Source: Pseudomonas pharyngis
GTDB lineage: Bacteria > Pseudomonadota > Gammaproteobacteria > Pseudomonadales > Pseudomonadaceae
Direction: 5' to 3'
Assembly (NCBI RefSeq): GCF_021602345.1
Contig: NZ_BQID01000002.1
Coordinates: 679,190 to 743,189, forward strand
Length of the DNA stretch: 64,000 bases
Both the position numbers and the translations under genes were made by a program. The notes beneath the pieces were generated by a model. That model was given only the letters and a program-made list of their open reading frames with translations, was not told where the DNA came from and did not search any database. Below, one piece after another: positions 17,744 through 29,242 of the stretch; position 1 is the stretch's first letter, and every line of letters begins with the position of its first letter.

Positions 17744-18670
17744 ATGAATACTTCAACTGCCAAAGCCCACATCGACCTGTCGCAGCCCCGGCGCAAAAGC
17801 CGCGTGGCCAATCCCGGCTGGTTTCTGGTCAGCCCTTCGGTGGCCCTGTTGCTGCTGTGGATGATCGTGCCGCTGGGCATGACCGTCTATTTCTCGATGA
17901 TCCGCTACAACCTGCTCGACCCGGGCACCAACGAGTTCGTCGGGCTGGAAAACTTCACCTACTTCCTGACCGACTCCGGCTTCATGCCCGGCGCCACCAA
18001 CACGTTGCTGCTGGTAGGCAGCGTGCTGCTGATCAGCGTGGTGTTCGGCGTGTTGATCAGTGCGCTGCTGGAGGCCAGCGAATTCTTCGGTCGCGGCATC
18101 GTGCGGGTGATGCTGATTTCGCCGTTCTTCATCATGCCCACCGTCGGTGCGCTGATCTGGAAGAACCTGATTTTCCATCCGGTGTCCGGGATCCTCGCCT
18201 ACCTCTGGAAACTGTTCGGCGCGCAACCGGTGGACTGGCTGGCTCACTACCCGCTGCTGTCGATCATCATCATTGTCTCGTGGCAATGGCTACCCTTCGC
18301 GATCCTGATCCTGATGACCGCCATGCAGTCCCTCGACCAGGAACAGAAAGAAGCCGCCCGCCTCGATGGTGCCGGCCCGATCGCGATCTTCTGGCACCTG
18401 ACTTTGCCGCACCTGGCGCGGCCGATTGCCGTGGTCGTGATGATTGAAACCATCTTCCTGCTGTCGGTGTTCGCCGAAATCTTCACCACCACCAATGGCG
18501 GCCCCGGCTACGCGTCGACCAACCTCGCCTACCTGATCTACAACCAGGCGCTGGTGCAGTTCGACGTCGGCATGGCCTCGGCCGGCGGCCTGATCGCCGT
18601 GGTCATCGCCAACATCGCCGCGATCATTCTGGTGCGGATGATCGGCAAAAACCTGACTGACAAAGCCTGA
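17744..18670 (+). CDS. mtlF: Mannitol/sorbitol ABC transporter permease
   Basis: 308 residues with about six hydrophobic helices beginning [23 protein letters not shown]. The inner-membrane permease EAA-like loop is visible ([25 protein letters not shown]). Binding-protein-dependent sugar permease of the MalF type, the first of two permeases. The ATG at 17744 is chosen at MNTSTAKAH; an upstream extension would run through the REPIN. Eight bases separate its stop from mtlG. Confidence 0.94.
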   Translation: MNTSTAKAHIDLSQPRRKSRVANPGWFLVSPSVALLLLWMIVPLGMTVYFSMIRYNLLDPGTNEFVGLENFTYFLTDSGFMPGATNTLLLVGSVLLISVVFGVLISALLEASEFFGRGIVRVMLISPFFIMPTVGALIWKNLIFHPVSGILAYLWKLFGAQPVDWLAHYPLLSIIIIVSWQWLPFAILILMTAMQSLDQEQKEAARLDGAGPIAIFWHLTLPHLARPIAVVVMIETIFLLSVFAEIFTTTNGGPGYASTNLAYLIYNQALVQFDVGMASAGGLIAVVIANIAAIILVRMIGKNLTDKA

Positions 18671-18678
18671 GGCCTGCC

Positions 18679-19509
18679 ATGACTCTTCAACAATCCCGCC
18701 GGCTGCAAAGCCTGCTGCTCGGCACGCTGGCCTGGGCCATCGCGATCATCATTTTCTTCCCGATCTTCTGGATGGTGCTGACCAGTTTCAAGACCGAAAT
18801 CGACGCTTTCGCCACGCCGCCGCAGTTCATCTTCACGCCGACGCTGGAGAATTACCTGCACATCAACGAGCGCAGCGATTACTTCAGTTTTGCCTGGAAC
18901 TCGGTGGTGATTTCCTTCAGCGCCACGGCTCTTTGCCTGCTGATCGCGGTGCCGGCGGCCTACTCGATGGCGTTCTACGAAACCCAGCGCACCAAGGGCA
19001 CGCTGCTGTGGATGCTCTCCACCAAGATGCTGCCGCCGGTGGGCGTGCTGATGCCGATCTACCTGCTGGCCAAGAGTTTCGGCCTGCTCGACACGCGCAT
19101 CGCGCTGATCGTGATCTACACGCTGATCAACCTGCCGATCGTGGTCTGGATGGTTTACACCTACTTCAAGGACATCCCCAAAGACATCCTCGAAGCCGCC
19201 CGCCTCGACGGTGCCACCCTGGCTCAGGAAATGCTCCGCGTGCTGCTGCCGATCGCCAAGGGCGGCCTCGCGTCGACCGTGCTGCTGTCGCTGATCCTGT
19301 GCTGGAACGAGGCGTTCTGGTCGCTGAACCTGACCTCGTCCAAAGCCGCGCCGCTGACCGCGTTGATCGCTTCCTACTCAAGCCCCGAAGGCTTGTTCTG
19401 GGCCAAGTTGTCGGCCGTCTCGACCCTGGCCTGCGCGCCGATCCTGATCTTCGGCTGGATCAGCCAGAAACAACTGGTGCGCGGCCTGTCGTTCGGTGCC
19501 GTGAAATAA
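18679..19509 (+). CDS. mtlG: Mannitol/sorbitol ABC transporter permease
   Basis: 276 residues, MalG-type permease with about six membrane helices ([20 protein letters not shown] at the N terminus) and the conserved EAA loop ([23 protein letters not shown]), which contacts the ATPase. It pairs with MtlF to form the channel. Only eight bases follow the mtlF stop, and mtlK begins 23 bases after this gene. Confidence 0.94.
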   Translation: MTLQQSRRLQSLLLGTLAWAIAIIIFFPIFWMVLTSFKTEIDAFATPPQFIFTPTLENYLHINERSDYFSFAWNSVVISFSATALCLLIAVPAAYSMAFYETQRTKGTLLWMLSTKMLPPVGVLMPIYLLAKSFGLLDTRIALIVIYTLINLPIVVWMVYTYFKDIPKDILEAARLDGATLAQEMLRVLLPIAKGGLASTVLLSLILCWNEAFWSLNLTSSKAAPLTALIASYSSPEGLFWAKLSAVSTLACAPILIFGWISQKQLVRGLSFGAVK

Positions 19510-19532
19510 GAATTCGCATGAGGAGCGCCACC

Positions 19533-20636
<1,104 letters not shown>

Positions 20637-20652
20637 TTTCGAGACTGACCCG

Positions 20653-22125
20653 ATGAAACTGAACAAGCAAAACCTCAACCGCCTGGCCGCCGAAGTGAAA
20701 CTGCCGGCCTACAGCCTCAGCGACACCCGCCAAGGCATCGCCCACATTGGCGTCGGCGGTTTCCATCGCGCGCATCAGGCGTATTACACCGACGCGCTGA
20801 TGAACACCGGCGAAGCGCTGGACTGGGCGATCTGCGGCGTCGGCCTGCGCGCCGAAGACCGCCGCGCCCGCGACGATCTCAAGGAGCAGGACTACCTGTT
20901 CACCCTGTTCGAACTGGGCGACAGCGACGACACCGAAGTCCGGGTCATCGGCGCGATCCGCGACATGCTGCTGGCCGAGGACAGCGCCCAGGCGCTGATC
21001 GACAAACTCGCCGAACCGCAGATCCGCATCGTCTCGCTGACCATCACCGAGGGCGGTTACTGCATCGACGACAGCAACGGCGAATTCATGGCGCACCTGC
21101 CGCAGATTCAGCACGATCTGACGAACCCGCAACAGCCGAAAACCGTGTTCGGTTTCCTCTGTGCGGCGTTGGCCAAGCGGCGTGCGGCGGGCACTCCGGC
21201 GTTCACGGTGATGTCGTGCGATAACCTGCCGCACAACGGCGCGGTGACCCGCAAGGCGCTGCTGGCCTTCGCCGCGCTGCTCGATCCGGACCTGCGTGGC
21301 TGGATCGACGCCAACGTCAGTTTCCCCAACGCCATGGTCGACCGCATCACGCCGATGACCAGCACCGCGCATCGCCTGCAACTGGCGGACAAACACGCCG
21401 TTGACGACGCCTGGCCGGTGGTCTGCGAGCCGTTCGTGCAATGGGTGCTGGAAGACAAGTTCGTCAACGGCCGACCGGCCTGGGAAAAGGTCGGCGTGCA
21501 GTTCACCGATGATGTCTCGCCCTATGAAGAGATGAAGATCAAACTGCTCAACGGCAGCCATCTGGCACTGACTTATCTGGGCTTTTTGAAGGGTTACCGC
21601 TTCGTTCACGAAACCATGAACGACCCGCTGTTTGTGCGCTACATGCGCGCCTATATGGACCTGGACGTGACCCCGCAACTGGCGCCGGTGCCGGGCATCG
21701 ACCTGACCGAGTACAAGGACACGCTGGTGGCGCGGTTTTCCAATCAGGCGATTGCCGATCAGTTGGAGCGGGTTTGCTCCGATGGCTCTTCGAAGTTTCC
21801 CAAGTTCACCATTCCGACGATCAATCGGATGATTGCCGATGGGCGCGAGACCAAACGCGCGGCTTTGGTGGTGGCGGCTTGGGCACTTTACTTGAAGGGC
21901 GTGGACGAGAATGGCGACACTTACTCGATTCCGGATCCTCGGGCGGCGTTCTGTCAGGGGTTGGTGGCGGAGGATGCTTTGATCACTGAGCGGTTGTTGG
22001 GGGTTGAAGAAATCTTCGGTACGGCGATACCGCGTTCGAAGGAGTTTGTGGCAGCGTTTGAGTGGTGCCTGAACAGCTTGCGAGAAGAAGGCGTCACTCG
22101 GACTCTCGAGCGTATTCTGGCCTGA
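20653..22125 (+). CDS. mtlD: Mannitol 2-dehydrogenase (NAD-dependent)
   Basis: 490 residues, the usual length for this long-chain polyol dehydrogenase family. The N-terminal Rossmann domain has GIAHIGVGGFHRAHQA; the C-terminal helical domain carries the catalytic-lysine region KIKLLNGSHLAL with the Lys-Asn-His pattern of the P. fluorescens enzyme. It oxidises D-mannitol to fructose, and also arabitol or sorbitol to the keto sugar, feeding the two downstream kinases. It starts 16 bases after mtlK. The last 300 bases use G/T-rich codons unlike the rest, without disturbing the frame. Confidence 0.95.
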   Translation: MKLNKQNLNRLAAEVKLPAYSLSDTRQGIAHIGVGGFHRAHQAYYTDALMNTGEALDWAICGVGLRAEDRRARDDLKEQDYLFTLFELGDSDDTEVRVIGAIRDMLLAEDSAQALIDKLAEPQIRIVSLTITEGGYCIDDSNGEFMAHLPQIQHDLTNPQQPKTVFGFLCAALAKRRAAGTPAFTVMSCDNLPHNGAVTRKALLAFAALLDPDLRGWIDANVSFPNAMVDRITPMTSTAHRLQLADKHAVDDAWPVVCEPFVQWVLEDKFVNGRPAWEKVGVQFTDDVSPYEEMKIKLLNGSHLALTYLGFLKGYRFVHETMNDPLFVRYMRAYMDLDVTPQLAPVPGIDLTEYKDTLVARFSNQAIADQLERVCSDGSSKFPKFTIPTINRMIADGRETKRAALVVAAWALYLKGVDENGDTYSIPDPRAAFCQGLVAEDALITERLLGVEEIFGTAIPRSKEFVAAFEWCLNSLREEGVTRTLERILA

Positions 22126-22128
22126 AAA

Positions 22129-22290
22129 GCCCCTCACCCCAGCCCTCTCCCAGAGGGAGAGGGAGCCGACCGAGGTGTTTATCCGAGGTACATCGACCTG
22201 AAAGTCCGGAGCCGAACTCAGGAATTGAAACCTACACAAATCTGCTCCCTTTCCCCCTCTCCCCTCTGGGGAGAGGGTTGGGGTGAGAGG
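22129..22290. repeat. Intergenic inverted repeat (CCCTCTCCC-type Pseudomonas repeat)
   Basis: The left arm, near 22129-22170 (CCCCTCACCCCAGCCCTCTC), and the right arm, near 22240-22290 (GAGAGGGTTGGGGTGAGAGG), are imperfect reverse complements with an unrelated centre. This is a common intergenic repeat in fluorescent pseudomonads. It separates mtlD from mtlY and may reduce or stabilise downstream transcript. Confidence 0.85.
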
Positions 22291-22329
22291 TGGCTTTAGA
22301 AGTCGCCAAAAAACCAACAGGTTCACACC

Positions 22330-23826
22330 ATGCACAAACAACGACTATTCCTCGGCATCGACTGCGGCACCCAAGGCACCAAAGCGATCATCCTCGACGC
22401 TGTCAGCGGTCAGGTTCTCGGCCAGGGCGCCGCCGCGCACACGATGATCAGCGGCGCCAATGGCCGTCGCGAGCAAGACACCGCGCAATGGCTGGAAGCC
22501 TTCGCCCTCGCCACCCGCCGCGCTTTATTGGCGGCGAATGTCGACGGTCAGTCAATCCAGGGCATCGGCGTTTCCGGCCAGCAACACGGCCTGGTGTTGC
22601 TCGACGATCAAGGCCAGGTCCTGCGCCCGGCCAAGCTCTGGTGCGACACCGAAACCACGCCTGAAAACGATCGCCTGCTGACTCATTTGGGCGGTGAACA
22701 AGGTTCGCTGGAACGCCTCGGCGTGGTCATCGCGCCGGGTTACACCGTCTCCAAATTGTTGTGGACCAAGGAGCAACATCCGGATGTGTTCTCCCACATC
22801 GCACGGATCCTGCTGCCCCATGACTACCTGAATTTCTGGCTCACCGGCCGTGCGTGCAGCGAATACGGCGATGCATCCGGCACCGGCTATTTCAATGTGC
22901 GCACCCGCCAATGGGATTTGCAGCTGCTGCGCGACATCGACGCCAGCGGTCGTCTGCAAGCCGCGCTGCCGGAACTGATCGACGCCCATCAAGCGGTCGG
23001 CACGATCCTTCCCGCCATTGCCGAACAGCTGGGCATCAACCCCAACGCGATGGTGTCCAGCGGTGGCGGCGATAACATGATGGGCGCTATCGGCACCGGC
23101 AATATTCAGCCGGGGGCGATCACCATGAGCCTCGGTTCTTCCGGCACGGTGTACGCCTACGCCGAGGCACCGAAGGTCAGCCCGGATGCGTCGGTCGCAA
23201 CCTTCTGTTCCTCGAGCGGCGGCTGGCTGCCATTGATCTGCACCATGAACCTGACCAACGCCACCGGTGCGATCCGCGAACTGTTCAACCTCGATCTCGA
23301 CGCGTTCAATGCCTTGGTGGCCCAAGCTCCGATCGGCGCCGAGGGCGTGAGCATGTTGCCATTCCTCAACGGCGAACGCGTGCCGCCCCTGCCCCACGCC
23401 ACCGGCAGCCTGCACGGCCTGACCATCGATAACCTGACCCAGGCCAATCTGTGCCGCGCCGCCGTCGAAGGCACCACCTTCGGCTTGCGTTATGGACTGG
23501 ATCTGTTGCGCCAGAATGGTTTACAAAGCCGCAGCATTTGCCTGATCGGCGGCGGCTCGAAAAGTGCGGTGTGGCGGCAGATCGTCGCCGACATCATGAA
23601 CACCCCGGTGATCTGCACCGAGCAGAGCGAAGCCGCAGCCCTCGGCGCGGCGATTCAGGCGGCGTGGTGCAAATCGTGGTCGAACGGCCACGAAGACACT
23701 CTGGCCGATCTGTGCCAGCGCTGCGTGAAGCTCGACCTGAACAGTGAAACCCTGCCGGTTGCCGCCAATGTCGCGGCGTTCCAGCAGGCCTATGAACGCT
23801 ATCGACTGCATGTCGCAACCTTATAA
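22330..23826 (+). CDS. mtlY: Xylulose kinase of the mannitol/arabitol operon
   Basis: 498 residues, FGGY carbohydrate kinase. N-terminal phosphate-binding motif FLGIDCGTQGTKAI, substrate region SGQQHGLVLLD, and C-terminal ATP motif LIGGGSKSAVWRQI with SEAAALGAAIQA. Phosphorylates D-xylulose formed from arabitol by MtlD. The start at 22330 follows the intergenic repeat by about 40 bp. It ends 13 bases before mtlZ. Confidence 0.94.
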   Translation: MHKQRLFLGIDCGTQGTKAIILDAVSGQVLGQGAAAHTMISGANGRREQDTAQWLEAFALATRRALLAANVDGQSIQGIGVSGQQHGLVLLDDQGQVLRPAKLWCDTETTPENDRLLTHLGGEQGSLERLGVVIAPGYTVSKLLWTKEQHPDVFSHIARILLPHDYLNFWLTGRACSEYGDASGTGYFNVRTRQWDLQLLRDIDASGRLQAALPELIDAHQAVGTILPAIAEQLGINPNAMVSSGGGDNMMGAIGTGNIQPGAITMSLGSSGTVYAYAEAPKVSPDASVATFCSSSGGWLPLICTMNLTNATGAIRELFNLDLDAFNALVAQAPIGAEGVSMLPFLNGERVPPLPHATGSLHGLTIDNLTQANLCRAAVEGTTFGLRYGLDLLRQNGLQSRSICLIGGGSKSAVWRQIVADIMNTPVICTEQSEAAALGAAIQAAWCKSWSNGHEDTLADLCQRCVKLDLNSETLPVAANVAAFQQAYERYRLHVATL

Positions 23827-23839
23827 AGAGCAAACAACT

Positions 23840-24778
23840 ATGTACCTGGTGTGTGGCGAAGCACTGTTCGATTTCTTCAGCGAAGACGATGCCGGCGGGC
23901 AGGCATCGAAAGTCAATTTCAAGGCGATTGCCGGTGGCTCGCCGTTCAACGTGGCGGTGGGTTTGCGCCGTTTGGGTGTGGATTCGGCGCTGTTTGGCGG
24001 GCTGTCCACCGATTACCTCGGCCGGCGTTTGCAGCAAGTGTTGCAGGATGAAGGCGTACGCCCGGACTATCTGGTGGATTTCGCTGCGCCGACCACCCTG
24101 GCGATGGTCGCGGTGGGTGCCAACGGCTCGCCGCATTACAGCCTCCGGGGTGAAGGCTGCGCCGACCGTCAGCTGAGCCTGACCCATCTGCCATCGCTGG
24201 GCCCGGAAGTGCGCGGCTTGCACTTCGGTTCGTTCTCGCTGGTGGTGCAACCGGTTGCCGATACCTTGCTTGCGCTGGTGCAACGCGAAAGCGGTAAACG
24301 CCTGATCAGCCTCGACCCGAACGTGCGCCTCAACCCCGAGCCGAACATCAACCTGTGGCGCGAGCGGATCGCCACGCTGGTGCCGTTGGTGGACCTGATC
24401 AAAGTCAGCGACGAGGATTTGAACCTGCTGTACCCCGAGCAGGATCCACAGCGGGTCATCGAAGGTTGGCTGCAGCATCGCTGCCAGGTGGTGTTTCTGA
24501 CCCGTGGCGGTGAAGGTGCAACAGTCTTCAGCCGCGCTCACGGCTCATGGTCGGTGCCGGCCTCTTCGGTGAAGATCGCTGACACCGTCGGTGCCGGCGA
24601 TACCTTTCAGGCCGCTTTGATCACCTGGCTGACCGAACATGAACTGGACTCGGTGGAAGGTGTTCAGCACCTTAACCGCGAGCAGATCGGCGGCATGCTC
24701 AGATTTGCCGTACAGGCCGCCGCCCTTACATGCAGTAAAACAGGTCCGGATTTGCCTTATCGCCACCAGTTGACCTGA
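23840..24778 (+). CDS. mtlZ: Fructokinase (PfkB family)
   Basis: 312 residues, ribokinase/PfkB fold: GGSPFNVAVGLRRLGV near the N terminus and the C-terminal signature DTVGAGDTFQAALITWL with the catalytic Asp. Phosphorylates fructose produced from mannitol by MtlD. The ATG at 23840 (MYLVCGEALFD) lies just after the mtlY stop; a longer upstream frame overlaps mtlY and is not needed. Last gene of the mtl operon. Confidence 0.93.
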   Translation: MYLVCGEALFDFFSEDDAGGQASKVNFKAIAGGSPFNVAVGLRRLGVDSALFGGLSTDYLGRRLQQVLQDEGVRPDYLVDFAAPTTLAMVAVGANGSPHYSLRGEGCADRQLSLTHLPSLGPEVRGLHFGSFSLVVQPVADTLLALVQRESGKRLISLDPNVRLNPEPNINLWRERIATLVPLVDLIKVSDEDLNLLYPEQDPQRVIEGWLQHRCQVVFLTRGGEGATVFSRAHGSWSVPASSVKIADTVGAGDTFQAALITWLTEHELDSVEGVQHLNREQIGGMLRFAVQAAALTCSKTGPDLPYRHQLT

Positions 24779-24822
24779 CCGCGTAGACTGGCGCCCTTTT
24801 TTGCACGACGGGATGACGGCTT

Positions 24823-25443
24823 TTGAATTCGCGGCGCACGGTTGGACTGTTGGTATTGGCGGCAATGTTGACCGGTTGCGGAACATCGCCACCGCGTTCG
24901 CCGGAAAACCTCTGCGAGATTTTTCGGGAAAAAAGTGATTGGTACGACGCGGCGCAAGTCACGCAAAAGCGCTGGGGCGTGCCGATCCAGGTGCCGTTCG
25001 CGATCATGTATCAGGAGTCCGGCTACCGCTACGACGCCAAGACGCCGCGCAAATACTTGCTTTGGGTGATTCCATGGGGCCGGGTTTCGACGGCTTCCGG
25101 CTATGCCCAGGCCAAGGATGAAGTCTGGTCTGACTACCAGAAAAGCACCGGCCGATATGGCGCCGATCGCGAAGACTTCGACGACGCCATCGACTTCGTC
25201 GGCTGGTACATGGACAAAACCACCTCGATCAACGGCGTGTACAAGTACGACGCCTACAATCAGTACCTCAACTACCACGAAGGCTGGGGCGGTTTTCGCC
25301 AGAAGACCTATGCCAGCAAGGCGTGGCTGATGCCGGTGGCGCGCAAGGTGCAGAACCGCTCGGACATGTACGGCCAGCAATACGCGGCGTGCAAGGATGA
25401 TTTGAATCGCGGGTTCTGGAGCCGGTTCTGGCATTGGCTCTGA
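24823..25443 (+). CDS. Lytic-transglycosylase-like (SLT fold) lipoprotein
   Basis: 206 residues. The N terminus has a lipoprotein signal with lipobox LTGC followed by GTSPP, so the mature protein should be anchored in a membrane. The rest carries an SLT-like catalytic patch (FAIMYQESGYRYDAKTPRK) with a candidate catalytic Glu, and conserved aromatic segments (NQYLNYHEGWGGF). It probably acts on periplasmic peptidoglycan. The start codon is TTG at 24823, preceded by a purine-rich GGGATGACGG; this start is moderately certain. It lies 44 bp after mtlZ but is unrelated in function. Confidence 0.82.
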   Translation: MNSRRTVGLLVLAAMLTGCGTSPPRSPENLCEIFREKSDWYDAAQVTQKRWGVPIQVPFAIMYQESGYRYDAKTPRKYLLWVIPWGRVSTASGYAQAKDEVWSDYQKSTGRYGADREDFDDAIDFVGWYMDKTTSINGVYKYDAYNQYLNYHEGWGGFRQKTYASKAWLMPVARKVQNRSDMYGQQYAACKDDLNRGFWSRFWHWL

Positions 25444-25479
25444 CCTTCGGTGCCCTTTAGGACGCCACTGGCCCAAGGG

Positions 25480-26781
25480 TTACAACACCGAAAAGTTGTA
25501 ACTCACAATCAACCGGGTCTCATCCACATCCCGAGCAAACTTCTCGTAGTTGGCGCGATAAGTCGCATTACGCAAACGCAGGCTGACATCCTTGAACGTC
25601 CCGGTCTGAATCACGTATTTCAACTCGCTGTCGCGCTCCCACTCTTTGCCTTCCTGATCGCTGCCCGGCACCTTGATGTGATCGCCATTCACGTAGCGGG
25701 TCAGGAAACTCAAACCGTTGATGCCGATCGCCTTGAAGTCATAGTCATAACGCAGCTGCCACGAACGCTCCTGGGCGGCGGCGAAGTCGTTGACCTGCAC
25801 GTAGTTCACCAGATACGGGTTGCTGCCATCCAGATACGGCATTGAATTGTCGCCGTTCATTCGTTGCCAACCGGCGCTGAAGGTGTGGCCGCTGATGCCG
25901 TAGGACAGCATGCCGCTCAGCGCCCGGTTGTCGATGGAACCGGCTTTGGCATCGCCGCTGTCCGCGCTTTTCAGCAAACGCAGATCGGCTTTCAGCACGC
26001 CGTCACCCAGCGGCTGATTGGCCAACAAACCCACGAAATGCTGGCGATAGATGTCTTCCAGCTCGGCGTAGTGGTACTGCGCGGTCAGGCGATCGTTGAT
26101 CTTGTAGTCGAAGCCGTACATGTCGAAATGATCGGCGGTGGTGTTGCAGGCATAGCGCTTGTTCTTGCAGTGCACGCGGATGTCTTGCGAATCGCTCGAA
26201 TCCCGGGCGGTGTACTTGTCCAGCCTCGCGGCCATGAAGGTCAGGTCCTTCACCTCTTTGGAAGTCAGCATCGCACCGTTGAACATGGTCGGCAGCAGGC
26301 GGCCGTCGTTGTACTTGAGCAGCGGCAGATCCGGCAGCAGCGCGCCATATTTCAGCACCGTATCCGAGACTTTGACCTTGGCGGTCAGGCCCATTTTTGC
26401 GTACTGACCTTTCGAGCCGCGCGGGTTTTCACCGCTGGACGGCAACAGGCCGCTGTTGCTGCGGTCTGGACTGGAATCGAGCTGGAAACCCGCCATGCCC
26501 AGCGCATCGATCCCGAAACCGATAGTGCCTTCGGTGTAGCCCGATTGCAGATTGAGAATAAAGCCCTGCGCCGACTCTTCGCGCTTGGACGCGCCCTGAT
26601 CACTGGAGGTATGCCCGTCACGGAAATCGCGGTTGAAGTACACCGTGCGCGATTCGATCTTCGCCGTGGTGTCTTCGAAAAAACCGCTGGCCTGGACCTG
26701 CGCGGTAAAACCGGCGCACAGCACAAAGGCTCCGAAGCCAAGCGACTGGCGCGGGGTGATGAGGGGAAATGGGGGACGCAT
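25480..26781 (-). CDS. OprD-family outer-membrane porin
   Basis: 433 residues from the ATG at 26781 (GGAG six bases upstream). A signal peptide ends near AQVQASGFF. The mature part is an OprD-type 18-strand barrel: SGFFEDTTAKIESRTVYFNRDFRD near the N terminus and a C-terminal Leu in FSVL preceded by alternating hydrophobic residues (DETRLIVSYNFSVL). The family imports small substrates such as amino acids or carboxylates; the substrate cannot be named from sequence. Two Cys in CKNKRYACN may form a loop disulfide. It is transcribed towards the transglycosylase lipoprotein and away from vgrG. Confidence 0.93.
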   Translation of the reverse strand: MRPPFPLITPRQSLGFGAFVLCAGFTAQVQASGFFEDTTAKIESRTVYFNRDFRDGHTSSDQGASKREESAQGFILNLQSGYTEGTIGFGIDALGMAGFQLDSSPDRSNSGLLPSSGENPRGSKGQYAKMGLTAKVKVSDTVLKYGALLPDLPLLKYNDGRLLPTMFNGAMLTSKEVKDLTFMAARLDKYTARDSSDSQDIRVHCKNKRYACNTTADHFDMYGFDYKINDRLTAQYHYAELEDIYRQHFVGLLANQPLGDGVLKADLRLLKSADSGDAKAGSIDNRALSGMLSYGISGHTFSAGWQRMNGDNSMPYLDGSNPYLVNYVQVNDFAAAQERSWQLRYDYDFKAIGINGLSFLTRYVNGDHIKVPGSDQEGKEWERDSELKYVIQTGTFKDVSLRLRNATYRANYEKFARDVDETRLIVSYNFSVL

Positions 26782-27046
26782 TGAAAACTCCAACAGAACA
26801 ACGATTGCGCAGAGGCGCAAACAACCAGAAATAGCTCCCGTCCCGGACCAGTGAAGAACCGGGAGGCAGTGAACACGCGGGGGTGAACGGCAATGATGGC
26901 AGATGGCTTTGACGTGCTACAGGCGACTTTAGTCTGAAACTGACTGGTTGTTCCGCTGACATCCGTGCGCAGGATTTTCCGATTGTGCGAAATGCGTGAA
27001 CCCCGCTACATTTGTTTCTTGCTTATTCAAGGATGGAATTCAAAGC

Positions 27047-29242
27047 ATGCTGGACGCCAATGCTACTCACATCAGGTTTGCCATTGATGGCGCTTCCGCC
27101 GACCTGCAAGTCCTCAGCTTCACCGGTCGCGAAGCCCTCAACGAACCGTTCCGTTTCGACCTCGAACTGGTCAGCGCCCGTCCCGATCTCAACCTTGAAG
27201 AACTCCTGCACAAGCCTGGCTGCCTGACCTTCGGCGCCACTGGCGAGGGCAAGATTCATGGTCTGGTGTATCGCATCGAGCAAGGCGATTCCGGCAAGAC
27301 CCTGACCCGTTACAGCCTCAGCCTGGTGCCGCAACTGGCCTACCTGCGGCACAACCATGACCAGCAGATCTTCCAGCAACTGACGGTGCCGAAGATCATC
27401 GCCCGCGTTCTGGAAGATCGCGGCATCCTGGCCGATGCCTACAGCTTCCAGCTCGGCGCCGAATACCCGGAACGCGACTACTGCGTGCAGTACGACGAGT
27501 CCGACCTGCATTTCATCCAGCGCCTTTGCGAAGAGGAAGGCATTCACTTCCACTTCCAGCACAGCAGCAGCGGCCACAAACTGGTGTTCGGCGACGACCA
27601 GACCGTGTTCCGCAAACTGAAACCGGTCAACTACCAGCAAGACTCCGGCATGACCGCCGACAAACCGGTGATCAAGCGCTTCAACCTGCGCCTGGAAACC
27701 CGCACCAGCCGCGTCAGCCGCCGCGATTACGATTTCGAAAAGCCGAAGATCCTGCCCGAAAGCGCGGTCAAGTCCGCGTTCATGCCGGACCTGGAAGACT
27801 ACGACTACCCCGGCCGCTTCACCACGCGCGAGCGCGGCAAGTTCCTCTCGACCCGCGCGCTGGAACGCCATCGCAGCGACTACAAACTCGCCGAAGGCAA
27901 AGGTGACGAGCCGACCCTGACCAGCGGCCACTTCATGACCCTGGCCGAACACCCGCGCGCCGAGTGGAACGATTTGTGGCTGCTGCTGGAAGTCTTCCAC
28001 GAAGGCAAACAGCCGCAAGTGCTGGGCGAAAACGTCACCAGCGACGTCACCGACAACAAGAGCGATTTCCACCAGGGCTACCGCAACAGCTTCGTGGCCA
28101 CCCCGTGGGACGCCCACTACCGCCCTGCCCTCGAACACCCGAAACCGAAAGTCCTCGGCAGCCAGACCGCCATCGTCACCGGCCCCGCCGGCGAAGAAAT
28201 CCACTGCGACCAGTACGGCCGCGTGAAGGTGCAATTCCACTGGGACCGCGACGGCCAGGCCGACGACAAGACCACCTGCTGGCTGCGCGTCGCCAGCGGC
28301 TGGGCCGGCGCAGCGTACGGCGGCATCGCCATCCCACGCATCGGCATGGAAGTGCTGGTGACCTTCCTCGAAGGCGACCCCGACCAGCCGCTGGTGACCG
28401 GCTGCCTGTACCACAAGGAAAACGTCGTCCCTTACGACCTGCCGGCGAACAAGACCCGCAGCACCTTCAAGACCCTGAGTTCACCCGGCGGCAAGGGCTA
28501 CAACGAATTTCGCATCGAAGACAAGAAAGGCGCGGAACAGATCTATATCCACGCCCAGCGCGACTGGGACGAGAACATCGAGCACGACCAGAAGATCCGC
28601 GTCGGCAATGAACGGCATGACACCGTTGAAGCCAATGTTTTAAGTGAACTCAAGGTCGAGGAACACCGCATCACCCACCTGGATCGCAAGAGCGAAATGC
28701 GCGCCAACGATCACCTGACTGTCGGCGTGACTCAGCATGTGAAGGTCGGCACCGGGCAGTTCGTTGAGGCGGGCACGGAGATTCACTACCACGCCGGCGA
28801 CAAGGTCGTGATCGAGGGTGGCATGGAACTCACGGCCAAGGCTGGCGGCAGTTTCGTCAAGGTCGACGCGGGTGGTGTGACCATCAGTGGTGCCGAGGTG
28901 AAGGCCAATACCGGCGGTGCGCCGGGTGTGGGTTCCGGAGTTGCGATTCTGGCGCCATTGATTCCTTTACCGGCCTCCAGCGATAAAAGCGGAAACCTGC
29001 TCGCCCGCAAGGAAGTATTGGAAGCCATCGAATACGACATGGATTTCATCATCACGGATCAGAACAGCGGTCTGCCCTTGCGCAACTTTCCCTATGTGAT
29101 CAAAACCACTTCGGGTCAGAACCTCGTCGGGCGAACGGATGAGCATGGCAAGACGCGCAAGATCAGCAGCCTCGAAGCCGAGACCGCGACAATCGAAGTC
29201 TATGATGACGTACCTCCCCTCAATCCACACTGGGATGCCTGA
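27047..29242 (+). CDS. vgrG: T6SS spike protein VgrG (first copy) with C-terminal TTR-like extension
   Basis: About 731 residues from the ATG at 27047 (MLDANATHI). It has the gp27-like hub (about 1-330), the gp5 OB-fold region (about 384-470, HCDQYGRVKVQFHWDRDG, YGGIAIPRIGMEVLVTFLEGDPDQP), and a repetitive beta-helix spike. After residue about 628 (APGVGSG) it differs from the second vgrG. The tip (about 665-725, TDQNSGLPLRNFPYVI, GRTDEHGKT) looks like the transthyretin-like extensions that carry effectors. Its end overlaps the SLT effector gene by eight bases. No T6SS core genes are near, so it is an orphan vgrG island. Confidence 0.95.
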   Translation: MLDANATHIRFAIDGASADLQVLSFTGREALNEPFRFDLELVSARPDLNLEELLHKPGCLTFGATGEGKIHGLVYRIEQGDSGKTLTRYSLSLVPQLAYLRHNHDQQIFQQLTVPKIIARVLEDRGILADAYSFQLGAEYPERDYCVQYDESDLHFIQRLCEEEGIHFHFQHSSSGHKLVFGDDQTVFRKLKPVNYQQDSGMTADKPVIKRFNLRLETRTSRVSRRDYDFEKPKILPESAVKSAFMPDLEDYDYPGRFTTRERGKFLSTRALERHRSDYKLAEGKGDEPTLTSGHFMTLAEHPRAEWNDLWLLLEVFHEGKQPQVLGENVTSDVTDNKSDFHQGYRNSFVATPWDAHYRPALEHPKPKVLGSQTAIVTGPAGEEIHCDQYGRVKVQFHWDRDGQADDKTTCWLRVASGWAGAAYGGIAIPRIGMEVLVTFLEGDPDQPLVTGCLYHKENVVPYDLPANKTRSTFKTLSSPGGKGYNEFRIEDKKGAEQIYIHAQRDWDENIEHDQKIRVGNERHDTVEANVLSELKVEEHRITHLDRKSEMRANDHLTVGVTQHVKVGTGQFVEAGTEIHYHAGDKVVIEGGMELTAKAGGSFVKVDAGGVTISGAEVKANTGGAPGVGSGVAILAPLIPLPASSDKSGNLLARKEVLEAIEYDMDFIITDQNSGLPLRNFPYVIKTTSGQNLVGRTDEHGKTRKISSLEAETATIEVYDDVPPLNPHWDA